This document shows, in pieces, positions 22,132-30,098 of a stretch of 30,098 nt of DNA. Where the stretch lies: assembly GCA_038330095.1 (NCBI GenBank), contig JBBQNQ010000032.1, positions 1 through 30,098 of the forward strand, in the 5' to 3' direction. The notes under the pieces were generated by a model. That model saw nothing but the letters and a program-made list of their open reading frames with translations, did not search any database and was not told the DNA's origin. A program made the position numbers and the translations under genes. Source of the DNA: JBBPZA01 sp038330095 (GTDB lineage: Bacteria > Actinomycetota > Thermoleophilia > Solirubrobacterales > Solirubrobacteraceae). Every line of letters begins with the position of its first letter. The first letter of the stretch is position 1.

Positions 22132-23658
22132 TCAGCTCTCCCGTCCCCATCCGCCGCCGCCCGGCGTGCGCACCTCGACGACGGCTCCCTCGGGGATCGG
22201 CCGCGAGGTCTTCGGCGGCAGCCGCTCGCCGTCGAGCAGGTTCTCCCCGGGACGCCCGGGCTCGCCGCCCTGCGCGCCCTGGGGCGCGTGGCGACGGCGG
22301 TCGGTGAGCAGCGACAGCGAGGCGTCCTGCAGCGTGCGGACCGCGCGGACGACGCCGTCGCCGCCGCCGTGCTCGCCTGCGCCGCCGCTGTCGCGAACCA
22401 GGTCGTAGCGCTCCACACGCAGCGGATACTCGAGCTCGAGCGCCTCGATCGGTGTATTAAGAGTGTTGCTCATGCCGACGTGGACGCCCGAGGGACCGGG
22501 CCCGGACGAGCTTGCGCCCTGCCCGCCGCCGATCGTCTCGTAGTAGGTCCAGCCCGGTCCGCCGATCACCAGGTTGTTCATGGTTCCCTGGCCCTGGGCG
22601 GGCACTGAGGTCAGCCCAGCCAGCGCGAGCAGGACCGTGTCGGCGATGCGCTGGCTCGTCTCCACGTTCCCCGCCACCACCGCGGCCGGCCGCCGCGCGT
22701 TGACGAGGCTGCCCTCGGGCGCGCGGATGCTCAGCGGGGCATAGGTGCCGGCATTGGCCGGCACGTCGCCGGGCAGCAGCACGCGCAGCGCGAAGTAGCA
22801 CGCCGACCGTGTCACCGCGAGCGGGCAGTTCACGTTCCCTTCGACCTGACCGGCCGTCCCCTCGAAGTCGACGGTCAGCGCGTCGCCCTCGAGCACCACG
22901 CGCACGCGTATGGGAATGTCCTCGTCGAGCGTCCCGTCGCCCTCGATCTCCCCGCGAGCGGCGTGCTCGCCGTCGGCCAGCTCGCCCAGCACCTCGCGCG
23001 TCCGCCGCTCCGCGTACCGAAGCACGTCCTCGCAGGCGGCCTCGACGACGTCGCGCCCGCGGCGCTGCACCAGCTCGCCGAGCCGCCGCTCCCCCAGCCC
23101 GTTGGCGGCGAGCTGGGCGCGCAGGTCGCCACGACGCACCTCCGGGGTGCGGACGTTGGCCAGCAGCAGCGCGAGCGTGTCCGCCACCACTTCTCCCCCC
23201 GCGACGAGCCGCACAGGCGGGATGACGAGGCCCTCCTGGTAGACCTCGCGCGAGTCGGCGGGCATCGATCCCGGGCGCATGCCGCCGACGTCGGAGTGGT
23301 GTGCGCGGGTGACCGCATAGCCGAGCACCTCGTTCGCGACGGCCATCGGGGAGACCAGCGTGAGGTCGGGCAGGTGGGTCCCACCGGTGAACGGGTCGTT
23401 GAGCACGAAGACGTCTCCGGGCCGCGGATCGCGATCGCGGACCGCGGCCACCGCCTCGGGCATCGCCCCCAGGTGGACAGGGATGTGCTCGGCCTGTGCG
23501 ACCATCCGCTCCTGCGCGTCGAACAGCGCCGCGGAGCAGTCTCGACGCTCCTTGATGTTCGAGGAGAAGGCCCCGTGGACGAGCAGCGCGCCCATCTCCT
23601 CGGCGATGCCGGACAGCGCGCTCGAGAGAACCGACAGGGTTACGGGGTCAAGGCTCAT
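22132..23658 (-). CDS. hyuB: Hydantoinase B/oxoprolinase-family subunit HyuB
   Basis: A 508-residue subunit of an ATP-dependent cyclic-amide hydrolase or related carboxylase (5-oxoprolinase, N-methylhydantoinase and acetone carboxylase share this fold). Visible family segments are ERRDCSAALFDAQERMVAQAEHIPVHLGAM near residue 40, NDPFTGGTHLPDLTLVSP at about 105, HHSDVGGMRPGSMP at about 140, and RYDLVRDSGGAGEHGGGDG near the C-terminus. The ATG overlaps the hyuA stop as ATGA, so both subunits are made together. The substrate cannot be read from sequence; the divergent gamma-glutamyl operon makes 5-oxoproline an attractive guess. Confidence 0.92.
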   Translation of the reverse strand: MSLDPVTLSVLSSALSGIAEEMGALLVHGAFSSNIKERRDCSAALFDAQERMVAQAEHIPVHLGAMPEAVAAVRDRDPRPGDVFVLNDPFTGGTHLPDLTLVSPMAVANEVLGYAVTRAHHSDVGGMRPGSMPADSREVYQEGLVIPPVRLVAGGEVVADTLALLLANVRTPEVRRGDLRAQLAANGLGERRLGELVQRRGRDVVEAACEDVLRYAERRTREVLGELADGEHAARGEIEGDGTLDEDIPIRVRVVLEGDALTVDFEGTAGQVEGNVNCPLAVTRSACYFALRVLLPGDVPANAGTYAPLSIRAPEGSLVNARRPAAVVAGNVETSQRIADTVLLALAGLTSVPAQGQGTMNNLVIGGPGWTYYETIGGGQGASSSGPGPSGVHVGMSNTLNTPIEALELEYPLRVERYDLVRDSGGAGEHGGGDGVVRAVRTLQDASLSLLTDRRRHAPQGAQGGEPGRPGENLLDGERLPPKTSRPIPEGAVVEVRTPGGGGWGRES

Positions 23659-25613
23659 CCGTCGCCTCGCTCGAGCACGAGCGTCCCCACCTCGTCGATC
23701 GTCCCACCCCAGCCCTCCGCCACCACGCAGGTCGCCTCTGAGAACTCGACGATCGCAGGCCCGTCGAGCTCAGCGCCGGCACCCAGCTCGTCGCGCCGCC
23801 AGACCTCGACGTCCTGCCAGCCCTCGCCGGTATGCACCCGCCGACGCTCCGGCGAGGCCGCGGGGCGGGACTCCTCGCTCAGCCCGGGCTTGTCGACCTC
23901 GATCGTCGCCACCACCCGTGCCGCCACGAGCTCGACGGCCTCCTCCTCCATGCGGTAGCCGAAGCGGCGCTCGTGCGCGGCGTGGAAGCGCTCGACCAGC
24001 GCATCGGGAGCGTCGGCCTCGACCGTCAGCTCGAAGGCCTGCCCGCGATAGCGCAGGTCGGCACGGCGCCGGCAGGCGGGGCCGTCGAGGTCCTCGCGGG
24101 CGCGGCGCTCGAGCTCCTCGCAGGCAGCGGACAGCCGCCCCGCGTCCACCTCCCCCAGCACCGGCGCGGAGTAGTCGCGTCGCAGGTCGGAGATCGCGAG
24201 GCCGAGCGCACTGAGGACGCCACCCGCGCGCGGCACGAGCACCGTTCGCATCCCGAGCTCGTCGGCCAGCGCACACGCGTGCATCGCACCGGCGCCGCCG
24301 AAGGCGACGAGTACAAAATCTCTTGGGTCCAACCCCCTTTCGACGCTGATGACCCTCAATGCCCGGACCATCTCGGCGTCGGCGACGCGGACGATCCCGC
24401 GCGCGGTCTGGAGCGCGTCGAGGCTCAGGCGCTCGCCCAGCCGCGCGAGCGCCTCCTCCGCCAGGGACCGGTCGAGCTCGAGCTCGCCGCCGAGTCGCGC
24501 CCTGTGCGCGAGGTGGCCGAGGAACAGGTCGGCATCGGTCACCGTCGGCTCCTCGCCGCCGCGACCGTAGGCCGCCGGTCCTGGCTCGGCGCCCGCGGAG
24601 CGCGGGCCCACCCGCAGCGCGCCGCCCGCGTCGGCCCAGGCGATGGACCCACCGCCCGCGCTCACCGTGTGCAGGTCGACCATCGGCAGCCTGAGCGGCA
24701 CGCCGGCCACCTGTGATTCGGTCGTGGTCTGCGCCTCGCCGTTGAGGATCGGCGCGACGTCGGTGCTCGTCCCGCCCATGTCGAAGCTCAGCACGTCCCC
24801 GAAGCCCGAGGCGCGCGCCACGAAAGCGGCACCCACCACCCCACCGGCCGGCCCGGAGAGCACGCATGCCGCCGCCTGCTCGGCCGCGTCGGCGAGGTCG
24901 ACGACGCCGCCGGAGGACTGCATGACCAGCGGGCGCGGCAGCCCCTCGCGCTCGGTCCGCTCGGACAGACGCCCGAGGTAGGCGGCGAGCCGCGGGGCGA
25001 GGTAGGCGTCAGCGACCGTGGTCGCGAAGCGCTCGTACTCGCGCACCTCGGGCAGCACCTCGCAGGAGAGAGACACGCGCACTTCAGGCAGCGCATCGCG
25101 CAGCGCCGCGCCGACCCTTCGCTCGTGCTCGGGATGCAGGAAGGCGAACAGCAGGCACACCGCGACCGCCTCCACCTCGGCCTCGCGGACCTCCGCGACC
25201 ACCGCTGCGACACTCGCCTCGTCGAGCGCGCGCAGGACTCCGCCGGGACCCATGCGCTCGGCCACCGTGAAGCGCAGCTCGCGCGGTACGAGCGCGGGCG
25301 GCCGTCCCACGGTGAGGTCGTAGAGCGAGGGACGGTTCTGGCGGCCGATCTCGACCAGGTCGCGAAAGCCCTCGGTGGTCACCAGCGCGGTGCGGCCGCC
25401 ACTGCGCTCGAGCAACGCGTTGGTCGCGACGGTCATCCCGTGGGCCAACCCGGCGATCTGCTCGGCCCCTGGCGCCCCGGCCGCAAGCGCGGCCATCACG
25501 CCCTCGGACTGGTCGCGCGGGGTCGAGGGCACCTTGGCAGTGCGCAGCTCCCCGTGCACCAGGGCAACGAGGTCGGTGAACGTCCCTCCGACGTCGACTC
25601 CCACGCGTGCCAT
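23655..25613 (-). CDS. hyuA: Hydantoinase A/oxoprolinase-family subunit HyuA
   Basis: The 652-residue ATPase subunit. VGVDVGGTFTDLV at residues 4-16 is the phosphate-binding loop of the Hydant_A N-domain. FDMGGTSTDV in the central domain and FGGAGAMHACALADELG near two-thirds of the length complete the actin-like ATP site. The protein would phosphorylate the substrate amide for ring opening with HyuB. Length matches stand-alone HyuA (HyuB is separate, unlike the fused ~1,250-residue eukaryotic 5-oxoprolinase). ATG 25613 has TAGAAC (25620-25625) 6 nt upstream and no Shine-Dalgarno. It is divergent from the ATP-grasp/PuuD/YbdK operon across 89 bp. Confidence 0.93.
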   Translation of the reverse strand: MARVGVDVGGTFTDLVALVHGELRTAKVPSTPRDQSEGVMAALAAGAPGAEQIAGLAHGMTVATNALLERSGGRTALVTTEGFRDLVEIGRQNRPSLYDLTVGRPPALVPRELRFTVAERMGPGGVLRALDEASVAAVVAEVREAEVEAVAVCLLFAFLHPEHERRVGAALRDALPEVRVSLSCEVLPEVREYERFATTVADAYLAPRLAAYLGRLSERTEREGLPRPLVMQSSGGVVDLADAAEQAAACVLSGPAGGVVGAAFVARASGFGDVLSFDMGGTSTDVAPILNGEAQTTTESQVAGVPLRLPMVDLHTVSAGGGSIAWADAGGALRVGPRSAGAEPGPAAYGRGGEEPTVTDADLFLGHLAHRARLGGELELDRSLAEEALARLGERLSLDALQTARGIVRVADAEMVRALRVISVERGLDPRDFVLVAFGGAGAMHACALADELGMRTVLVPRAGGVLSALGLAISDLRRDYSAPVLGEVDAGRLSAACEELERRAREDLDGPACRRRADLRYRGQAFELTVEADAPDALVERFHAAHERRFGYRMEEEAVELVAARVVATIEVDKPGLSEESRPAASPERRRVHTGEGWQDVEVWRRDELGAGAELDGPAIVEFSEATCVVAEGWGGTIDEVGTLVLERGDG

Positions 25614-25702
25614 CGCGGTGTTCTACCGGAGGTCGAGTCCGCCGGCAGGCCAATTGGACGCCCGGTCCGCCGGGCCTGCCCAGACCCGCATAGCATCAGG
25701 CC
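25614..25702. promoter_or_regulatory. Divergent promoter region between hyuAB and the amidoligase operon
   Basis: The region is 89 bp long. The minus-strand -10-like TAGAAC (25620-25625) is 6 nt from the hyuA ATG, and the plus-strand TAGCAT (25691-25696) is 6 nt from ATG 25703. Both starts lack a Shine-Dalgarno. A palindromic CAATTG (25651-25656) sits near the centre. A shared regulator is possible but no clear operator is seen. Confidence 0.45.
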
Positions 25703-27145
25703 ATGCCGGGCACCACCGCCATCATGGAGGGGAGCGTGACGCTCTCGACAGTTCTGGACGCTTACGACCCCGCGTCCTTCTGGGACGAGGGCTTCGCCGC
25801 GCGCGGAGAGCCGCGGCCGCACTATCGCCCGGTGCTGCAGGCGCTTGCGGGCCGGGACCTCGCCGGGCGCAACGAGGCGCTGCGCGAGGCGATGGCAGAG
25901 CGCGGCGTGGTCTTCGGTGGCGCGACGGGTGTGCAGCCGTTCAAGGTGGATCCGGTGCCGCGCCTGATCACGCCGGCGGATTGGGAGCCGCTCGAGCGCG
26001 GCCTCGCGCAGCGTGTCGAGGCTCTCAATCGCTTCATCGCCGACGTCTACGGCGAGCGGACGATCTTCTCCGAGGGGGTGGTCCCCACGCGGCTGCTCGA
26101 TGGCGCCGACCACCTCGAGCCGCGCCTCGTCGGCCGCGTCGCGCCCTCGCGCGGCGCTTGGGCGACGGTCGCGGGCCTCGACCTCGTCCGCGACGGCGAC
26201 GGCGCGTGGGCGGTGCTCGAGGACAACCTGCGCACTCCGTCAGGCCTCGCTTACTTGCTTGCCGCGCGCGAGGGGGTCAGCGCCGCCCTCCCCGGCGAGC
26301 CCCGCGACGTGCACGCCCCGGCCCGGGAGCTGCTGGGAGAGGCTCTGCTCGCGGCCGCCCCCGAGGGCCGCCGCGACCCCTTCGTCGTGCTGCTCACCGA
26401 CGGGCCGGAGAACTCTGCCTACTGGGAGCACCGCACGCTGGCGGCTTTGCTCGAGCTCCCGCTGGTCACCCTCGCCGATCTCGAGCGCCGGGGGACCGAC
26501 CTGGTCGCGCGGGCCGGCGGCGAGCCGCCGAGGCGCGTCGACGTGGTCTACCGGCGCACGGACGAGGACCGCCTCACCGACGAGCACGGCGCGCTGACCG
26601 CGGTTGGCGAGGCCCTGCTCGAGCCGTGGCTGCAGGGCCGCATCGGGCTGGCCAACGCCTTCGGCACCGGGGTCGCCGACGACAAGCTCGCGCACGCGTA
26701 CGCGGAGGAGATGATCCGCTTCTATCTCGGCCAGGAGCCGGAGCTGCCCTCCGTGCCGACCTACGACCTCGGCGAGCAGCACGCTCTCGACGAGGCTCTC
26801 GACCGCTTTGACGAGCTCGTCGTCAAGCCGCGCGCGGGCTACGGGGGCGAGGGCGTGGTGCTCTGCGCACACGAGCCCGCCGAGGTCGTGCGGCGCGCGC
26901 GCGATGCGGTGGTCGCGGAGCCCGGCGGCTTCATCGCCCAGCAGACCATCGCGCTCTCTCGCCACCCCGCCGTCGTGGGCGACCGGCTTGAGCCTCGTCA
27001 TGTCGACCTGCGACCCTTCGCCTACAGCGGTGATCGCGTGAGAGTGCTGCCGGGAGGCCTGACCCGGGTTGCGCTGGACGCCGGCGCGATGGTGGTCAAC
27101 TCGTCGCAGAACGGAGGCGGCAAGGACACATGGGTCATGAGGTGA
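25703..27145 (+). CDS. Circularly permuted ATP-grasp family 2 protein (COG2308-like)
   Basis: A 480-residue protein resembling the circularly permuted ATP-grasp ligases (DUF404/DUF407, CP_ATPgrasp_2), proposed to form amide bonds between a carboxylate and an amine. Recognisable parts are YDPASFWDEGFAARGEPRPHY (20-40), the family's ERGVVFGG and NRFIADVYGERTIFSEGVVP, EDNLRTPSGLAYLL, LANAFGTGVADDKLAHAY, and the nucleotide-binding ELVVKPRAGYGGEGVV followed by RHVDLRPFAYSGD and SSQNGGGKDTWV at the C-terminus. No partner alpha-E (COG2307) or transglutaminase gene, which commonly accompany this family, is present. Instead PuuD-like and GCS2-like genes follow. ATG 25703 is used with TAGCAT 6 nt upstream; GTG 25736 just after GGAGGGG is an alternative start. 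Confidence 0.86.
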   Translation: MPGTTAIMEGSVTLSTVLDAYDPASFWDEGFAARGEPRPHYRPVLQALAGRDLAGRNEALREAMAERGVVFGGATGVQPFKVDPVPRLITPADWEPLERGLAQRVEALNRFIADVYGERTIFSEGVVPTRLLDGADHLEPRLVGRVAPSRGAWATVAGLDLVRDGDGAWAVLEDNLRTPSGLAYLLAAREGVSAALPGEPRDVHAPARELLGEALLAAAPEGRRDPFVVLLTDGPENSAYWEHRTLAALLELPLVTLADLERRGTDLVARAGGEPPRRVDVVYRRTDEDRLTDEHGALTAVGEALLEPWLQGRIGLANAFGTGVADDKLAHAYAEEMIRFYLGQEPELPSVPTYDLGEQHALDEALDRFDELVVKPRAGYGGEGVVLCAHEPAEVVRRARDAVVAEPGGFIAQQTIALSRHPAVVGDRLEPRHVDLRPFAYSGDRVRVLPGGLTRVALDAGAMVVNSSQNGGGKDTWVMR

Positions 27146-27915
27146 TGGAGCGACCGCTCATCGGCGTCTCGACCTCTGAGGTGCGGCTGGCGGAGCGCAT
27201 CAAGCCGACGCCGGAGGGCGAGCCGCCGGACCGGGAGATGGCGCTGGGCATGAAGTACCTGCGGGCGATCGAGGCTGCGGGAGGGCTGCCGGTGGTGATG
27301 CCCCCGCTCGACCTCGGCTCCGTGTCCCCGCTGCTGGACCGCCTCAGCGGCATCTGCCTCTCCGGAGGCCCCGACCTGGACCCGGTCGCCTACACGAGCC
27401 AGCGCCACCCGCGCCTCGGCCCGACGGAGCCCGACCTGGACCGCTTCGAGCTGGCCGTCGCGCGCGAGGCTGACGAGCGTGGCCTTCCGATCCTCGCGAT
27501 CTGCCGCGGCATGCAGGCGATAAACGTGGCCCGCGGCGGCAGCCTGCACCAGCACCTGCCCGACCGCGACGCGAGCATCGGGCACCGCCAAGCCCTCTCG
27601 GGTGACCGGGTCACTCACCCCGTCGAGGTGGAGTCGGGAACGCAGCTGGCACGAGTGCTCGGCCGGCGCCGGCTGCGGGTGAACTCCTTCCATCACCAGG
27701 CGGTCCACAAGCTCGGCCGCGGGCTGCGCGCCGTCGCGTGGTCGCCGGACGGTGTGATCGAGGGCCTCGAGGCGCCGGCGCAGACCTTCCTGCTCGGCGT
27801 CCAGTGGCACGCGGAGTGCTTGGCCACGCGGGCTCCGCAGATGGCGCTGTTCCAAGCGTTCGTGCAGGCCGCGCGCGACCGCCCGGCGGGCCTCCAAGAA
27901 CCGCGGGCGGCATGA
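27145..27915 (+). CDS. PuuD-like class I glutamine amidotransferase/gamma-glutamyl hydrolase (peptidase C26)
   Basis: A 256-residue cytoplasmic hydrolase of the gamma-glutamyl-GABA hydrolase (PuuD) type. It has the catalytic nucleophile Cys120 in LAICRGMQAINV, and His222 and Glu224 in GVQWHAE. The SGGPDLDP segment (73-80) and NSFHHQAVHKLG (180-191) are also family features. It should cleave the gamma-amide of glutamate in a gamma-glutamylated small molecule. ATG 27145 overlaps the upstream stop as TGATG; ATG 27130, with AAGGA 3 nt before it, is the alternative and would add five residues. Its own stop overlaps the next ATG (ATGA at 27912-27915). Placed between two amide-forming enzymes, it may trim or recycle their product. 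Confidence 0.9.
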   Translation: MERPLIGVSTSEVRLAERIKPTPEGEPPDREMALGMKYLRAIEAAGGLPVVMPPLDLGSVSPLLDRLSGICLSGGPDLDPVAYTSQRHPRLGPTEPDLDRFELAVAREADERGLPILAICRGMQAINVARGGSLHQHLPDRDASIGHRQALSGDRVTHPVEVESGTQLARVLGRRRLRVNSFHHQAVHKLGRGLRAVAWSPDGVIEGLEAPAQTFLLGVQWHAECLATRAPQMALFQAFVQAARDRPAGLQEPRAA

Positions 27916-29084
27916 AGACCGTGCCCGCGGCGCAATGGGCCACGTGGAACGGGGGAGCGCCCGCCGCGGCCTACACGCTCGGGGTCGAGGAGGAGGTCAT
28001 GCTGCTCGAGCCCAACGGGTGGTCGCTCGCACACGCTGCGGACATGGTGCTTCCGTCGCTCACCCCGGAGCTGGCTGATCGGGTGACGCCCGAGACCCAC
28101 CGGTCGGTGGTAGAGCTGCGGACCAACGTGAACACGACGGTCGGCGACGCGACCCGGGAGCTGTTGGGCTGGCGCAAGCAGCTAGTCGAGGAGCTTGCGC
28201 CGATGGGGCTGCGCGCGGCCAGCGCGGGCACCCACCCGTTCGCCGTCTGGCACGACACCGTGGTGGGCGGCGGCGAGCGCCAGGTCATGGTTTACGGGTC
28301 GATGCGCGAGCTCGCGCGCCGCGAGCCCACCTGCGCGCTGCACGTGCACGTCGGCGTCGCGAGCGCGGAGGCGGCGATCCGCGCGCACAACGCGCTCCGC
28401 GGCTACGTGCCGATGATGCTCGCGCTGTCGGCCAACTCGCCCTTCTGGCAGGGTCGCGACACGGGGCTGGCCTCGGCGCGCACGCCGCTCTTCCAGGCCT
28501 TTCCGCGAGTCGGGATCCCGCGCCACTTCACCGACTACGAGGACTACGTCAACACCGTTGACCTGCTGATTCGCTGCGACGCGTTTCCGGAGCCGACCTT
28601 CCTGTGGTGGGACGTACGTCCGCAGCCGCGCCTCGGGACGGTCGAGGTGCGGATCATGGACGCGCAGACCACGGTGGACGAGACCGCGGCGCTTGTCGCG
28701 TTCGTGCAGTCGCTGGTGCGCCTGGAGCTCGAGGAGGGCTACATCTCGGCGCAGCCGTTGCACCTGCCGGAGGTGCTCGACGAGAACCGCTTCCTGGCCG
28801 CGCGCGACGGCATGGAGGCCGAGTTCATCGACGTCGCTGCCGAGCGCCGCATCCCCGCACGCCAGCTGCTCGAGCCGTTGCTGCAGGCCCTCGCGCCGCA
28901 CGCCTACGAGCTCGGCTGCCACGCCGAGCTGCAGGGCGTTCGCCAGCTGGCGCGCCATCCCGGCGCGATCGACCAGCTCGCTGTCGCCCGCCGCCCAAAG
29001 CGCCTGCGCGGGCTCGTCGAGGCGCTGTCGGAGTGCTTCTGCACGACTGGGCCCGGCGTCGCGCGCCTGGCCTCAGACGAGTAG
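27912..29084 (+). CDS. YbdK/GCS2-family carboxylate-amine ligase (glutamate-cysteine ligase-like)
   Basis: A 390-residue ATP-dependent ligase of the GCS2 family (COG2170), which joins the gamma-carboxyl of glutamate to an amine; in E. coli YbdK has weak glutamate-cysteine ligase activity. The metal- and ATP-binding start YTLGVEEEVMLLEP (Glu26-28) is followed by ELRTNVNT, SAGTHPFA, CALHVHVGV and LGTVEVRIMDAQTTVDE, in the family order. The true amine acceptor is unknown. The start overlaps the PuuD-like stop (ATGA), making it the third gene of a tightly coupled operon. It converges with the NHL-repeat gene across a 12-bp gap. Confidence 0.92.
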   Translation: MKTVPAAQWATWNGGAPAAAYTLGVEEEVMLLEPNGWSLAHAADMVLPSLTPELADRVTPETHRSVVELRTNVNTTVGDATRELLGWRKQLVEELAPMGLRAASAGTHPFAVWHDTVVGGGERQVMVYGSMRELARREPTCALHVHVGVASAEAAIRAHNALRGYVPMMLALSANSPFWQGRDTGLASARTPLFQAFPRVGIPRHFTDYEDYVNTVDLLIRCDAFPEPTFLWWDVRPQPRLGTVEVRIMDAQTTVDETAALVAFVQSLVRLELEEGYISAQPLHLPEVLDENRFLAARDGMEAEFIDVAAERRIPARQLLEPLLQALAPHAYELGCHAELQGVRQLARHPGAIDQLAVARRPKRLRGLVEALSECFCTTGPGVARLASDE

Positions 29085-29096
29085 GAGTTCCTTCCT

Positions 29097-30098
29097 CTAG
29101 CGCCCGCAGGGCGTGCTGGGGGGCCCCGCCGCCGAGCCGGGAACCACGGCGATTTGCTCGGGGCGCACGAAGCTGCCGTTCCAGGAGAAGGCGAACTGGC
29201 CGCCCGTGGCGTTGTCGACCTGGTAGACCACGGGGGTGTCGGGCCCGCCCGGCGACTTCCCGTTGTGGTCGGTGACGTACAGGGTGCCGCTGGGCGCGAT
29301 CGCGACGTCGGCGGGCTCGCTGAAGTTGCCCTTCTGTGAGATCACGTACTGCGTGCCGGTGGACGGGTTCACGCAGATCACCCCGCCCGGGCCGCCGAAG
29401 GCAGTGAGGTCGGCCACGTAAAGGCCGCCGTTGGGCGCCAGCTCGGCACCGTCGGCGTCGCAGAAGTTGCCGTTCTGAGACACGATGGTTTGCGCCCCGG
29501 TTGTCGGGTTCACCTTGATGATTCCCCCTTGGCCGTTGCCGCTCCTTCCGTTGCCACAGGGGAAGCCGGTGCTGTTCCCGAAAGAGTCCTGGTCGGCGAC
29601 GAGGATGTCGCCGTTGGGTTGAACCGCTATCCCGTAGGGGTCGATGAAGAGACCGCCATGGGAGACGACGGTCTGCGCGCCGGTGGTCGGGTTCACGCGG
29701 ATGATCGCGCCGTGGTTGTCGCCGAAGGTGGAGTCGTCGTCGGCCACCAGGATGTTCCCGTCCTTCTCGACCGCAATCGCCAGCGGCGTATTGAAGTAGC
29801 CGCCCTTGGAAACCACCGTCTGGGCCCCGGTCCGCGGGTCCACGCGCACGACGCCGCCGGGCCCGCTCGACCCTGACCCCGGCGGTCCGAACGCGTTGAC
29901 GTCGACGACGAGGATCTGCCCGTTGGCGTCGAAGGCCACCCCGTGCGGGGTGACGAAGTTGTTGCCCTCGGTGATGGTCGTCTGCGCGCCGGTGTGCGGG
30001 TCGACGCGGATGAGCCCGCCCGAGTTGCGGGTCGCGCTGAACGCCGCCGAGTCGGCGACCACGAGCTGGCCCGGCTGTGCGACCGTGGCCGTCCGGAA
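29097..30098 (-). CDS. NHL/SMP-30-type beta-propeller protein (N-terminus beyond the window)
   Basis: At least 333 residues are present, and the frame is open to the window end, so the start and any signal peptide lie outside. The sequence is built of about six repeats of 45-60 residues. Each begins D/N-P-x-T-G-A-Q-T-x-V/I-S-x-G-G-x-F, continues P-x-G-I-A-V-x-x-N/D-G-x-I-L-V-A-D and ends G-G-I-I-x-V, as in NHL-repeat propellers. Inserted loops vary in length, one with two Cys (FPCGNGRSGNGQ). The C-terminus ends in a short GPPSTPCGR tail. It is probably extracytoplasmic, since repeats of this type with Gly/Asn-rich loops are usually in secreted proteins of such organisms. Function unknown. Confidence 0.85.
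   Translation of the reverse strand, partial: FRTATVAQPGQLVVADSAAFSATRNSGGLIRVDPHTGAQTTITEGNNFVTPHGVAFDANGQILVVDVNAFGPPGSGSSGPGGVVRVDPRTGAQTVVSKGGYFNTPLAIAVEKDGNILVADDDSTFGDNHGAIIRVNPTTGAQTVVSHGGLFIDPYGIAVQPNGDILVADQDSFGNSTGFPCGNGRSGNGQGGIIKVNPTTGAQTIVSQNGNFCDADGAELAPNGGLYVADLTAFGGPGGVICVNPSTGTQYVISQKGNFSEPADVAIAPSGTLYVTDHNGKSPGGPDTPVVYQVDNATGGQFAFSWNGSFVRPEQIAVVPGSAAGPPSTPCGR

Noticed and set aside
20459..22150. Minus-strand 563-codon frame over the MFS gene
   Set aside because: It is a frame-shifted version of the MFS gene on the same strand and lacks hydrophobic helices.
29097..30098. ~150-bp repeats considered as a DNA repeat element
   Set aside because: They are in-frame NHL-type protein repeats with degenerate DNA sequence.

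Overview
The window is a very G+C-rich, densely coded stretch of what looks like an actinobacterial chromosome. A member of the class Thermoleophilia (Solirubrobacterales-like) is my best guess. The grounds are the strong G/C bias at third codon positions, GTG starts, many apparently leaderless genes, and a GGxGxD-repeat secreted protein ending in a D-x-V-x-CGPG-x-D-x-V...DCE tail that I associate with that class. This is inference, not a database result. I see no transposase, integrase, phage gene, CRISPR array or rRNA. No gene-free stretch exceeds 300 bases.

Layout. 1-1288 (-): a cytochrome P450, cut by the window edge. 1377-2201 (+): undecaprenyl-diphosphatase. 2217-3809 (-): secreted sulfatase. 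3884-4909 (-): secreted calcium-binding-repeat protein. 5050-5123 (+): tRNA-Asp(GTC). 5193-6340 (+): LtrA-family membrane protein with a one-base frameshift. 6366-6794 (+): VOC/PhnB-like protein. 6964-12839 (+): DUF4331 secreted protein, TPR protein, NicO/RcnA-type metal transporter with a His-rich loop, Nur-like Fur-family regulator, and NiCoT nickel/cobalt permease; this looks like one metal-homeostasis locus. 12859-13383 (-): OsmC. 13466-13612 (-): a 48-residue protein behind a strong promoter and a palindrome. 13793-16102 (-): YfhO-like multispanning membrane protein. 16395-17450 (+): secreted PD40 beta-propeller.

17456-20714: an HpcH/CitE lyase (-) diverging from a MaoC double-hotdog hydratase and a family III CoA-transferase (+). 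The transferase strongly resembles mesaconyl-CoA C1-C4 CoA transferase of the 3-hydroxypropionate bi-cycle. Together the three could convert glyoxylate plus propionyl-CoA to mesaconyl-C4-CoA. 20674-22101 (-): MFS transporter whose 3' end overlaps the transferase by 41 bp. 22132-25613 (-): HyuA/HyuB hydantoinase/5-oxoprolinase pair. 25703-29084 (+), divergent from hyuAB: a tightly coupled operon of a circularly permuted ATP-grasp ligase, a PuuD-like gamma-glutamyl amidase and a YbdK/GCS2 carboxylate-amine ligase. This is a plausible gamma-glutamyl (amidoligase) pathway of unknown product. 29097-30098 (-): NHL-repeat beta-propeller, cut by the window end.

Two modes of translation start are visible. 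First genes of about eleven transcription units have no Shine-Dalgarno but a TAnnnT-like -10 hexamer ending 6-10 nt before the start codon, which suggests leaderless mRNAs. Internal operon genes mostly use ATGA/GTGA/TGATG start-stop overlaps. A minority (calcium-binding protein, DUF4331, PD40 protein, the 48-residue protein, YfhO-like) have clear Shine-Dalgarno sites.
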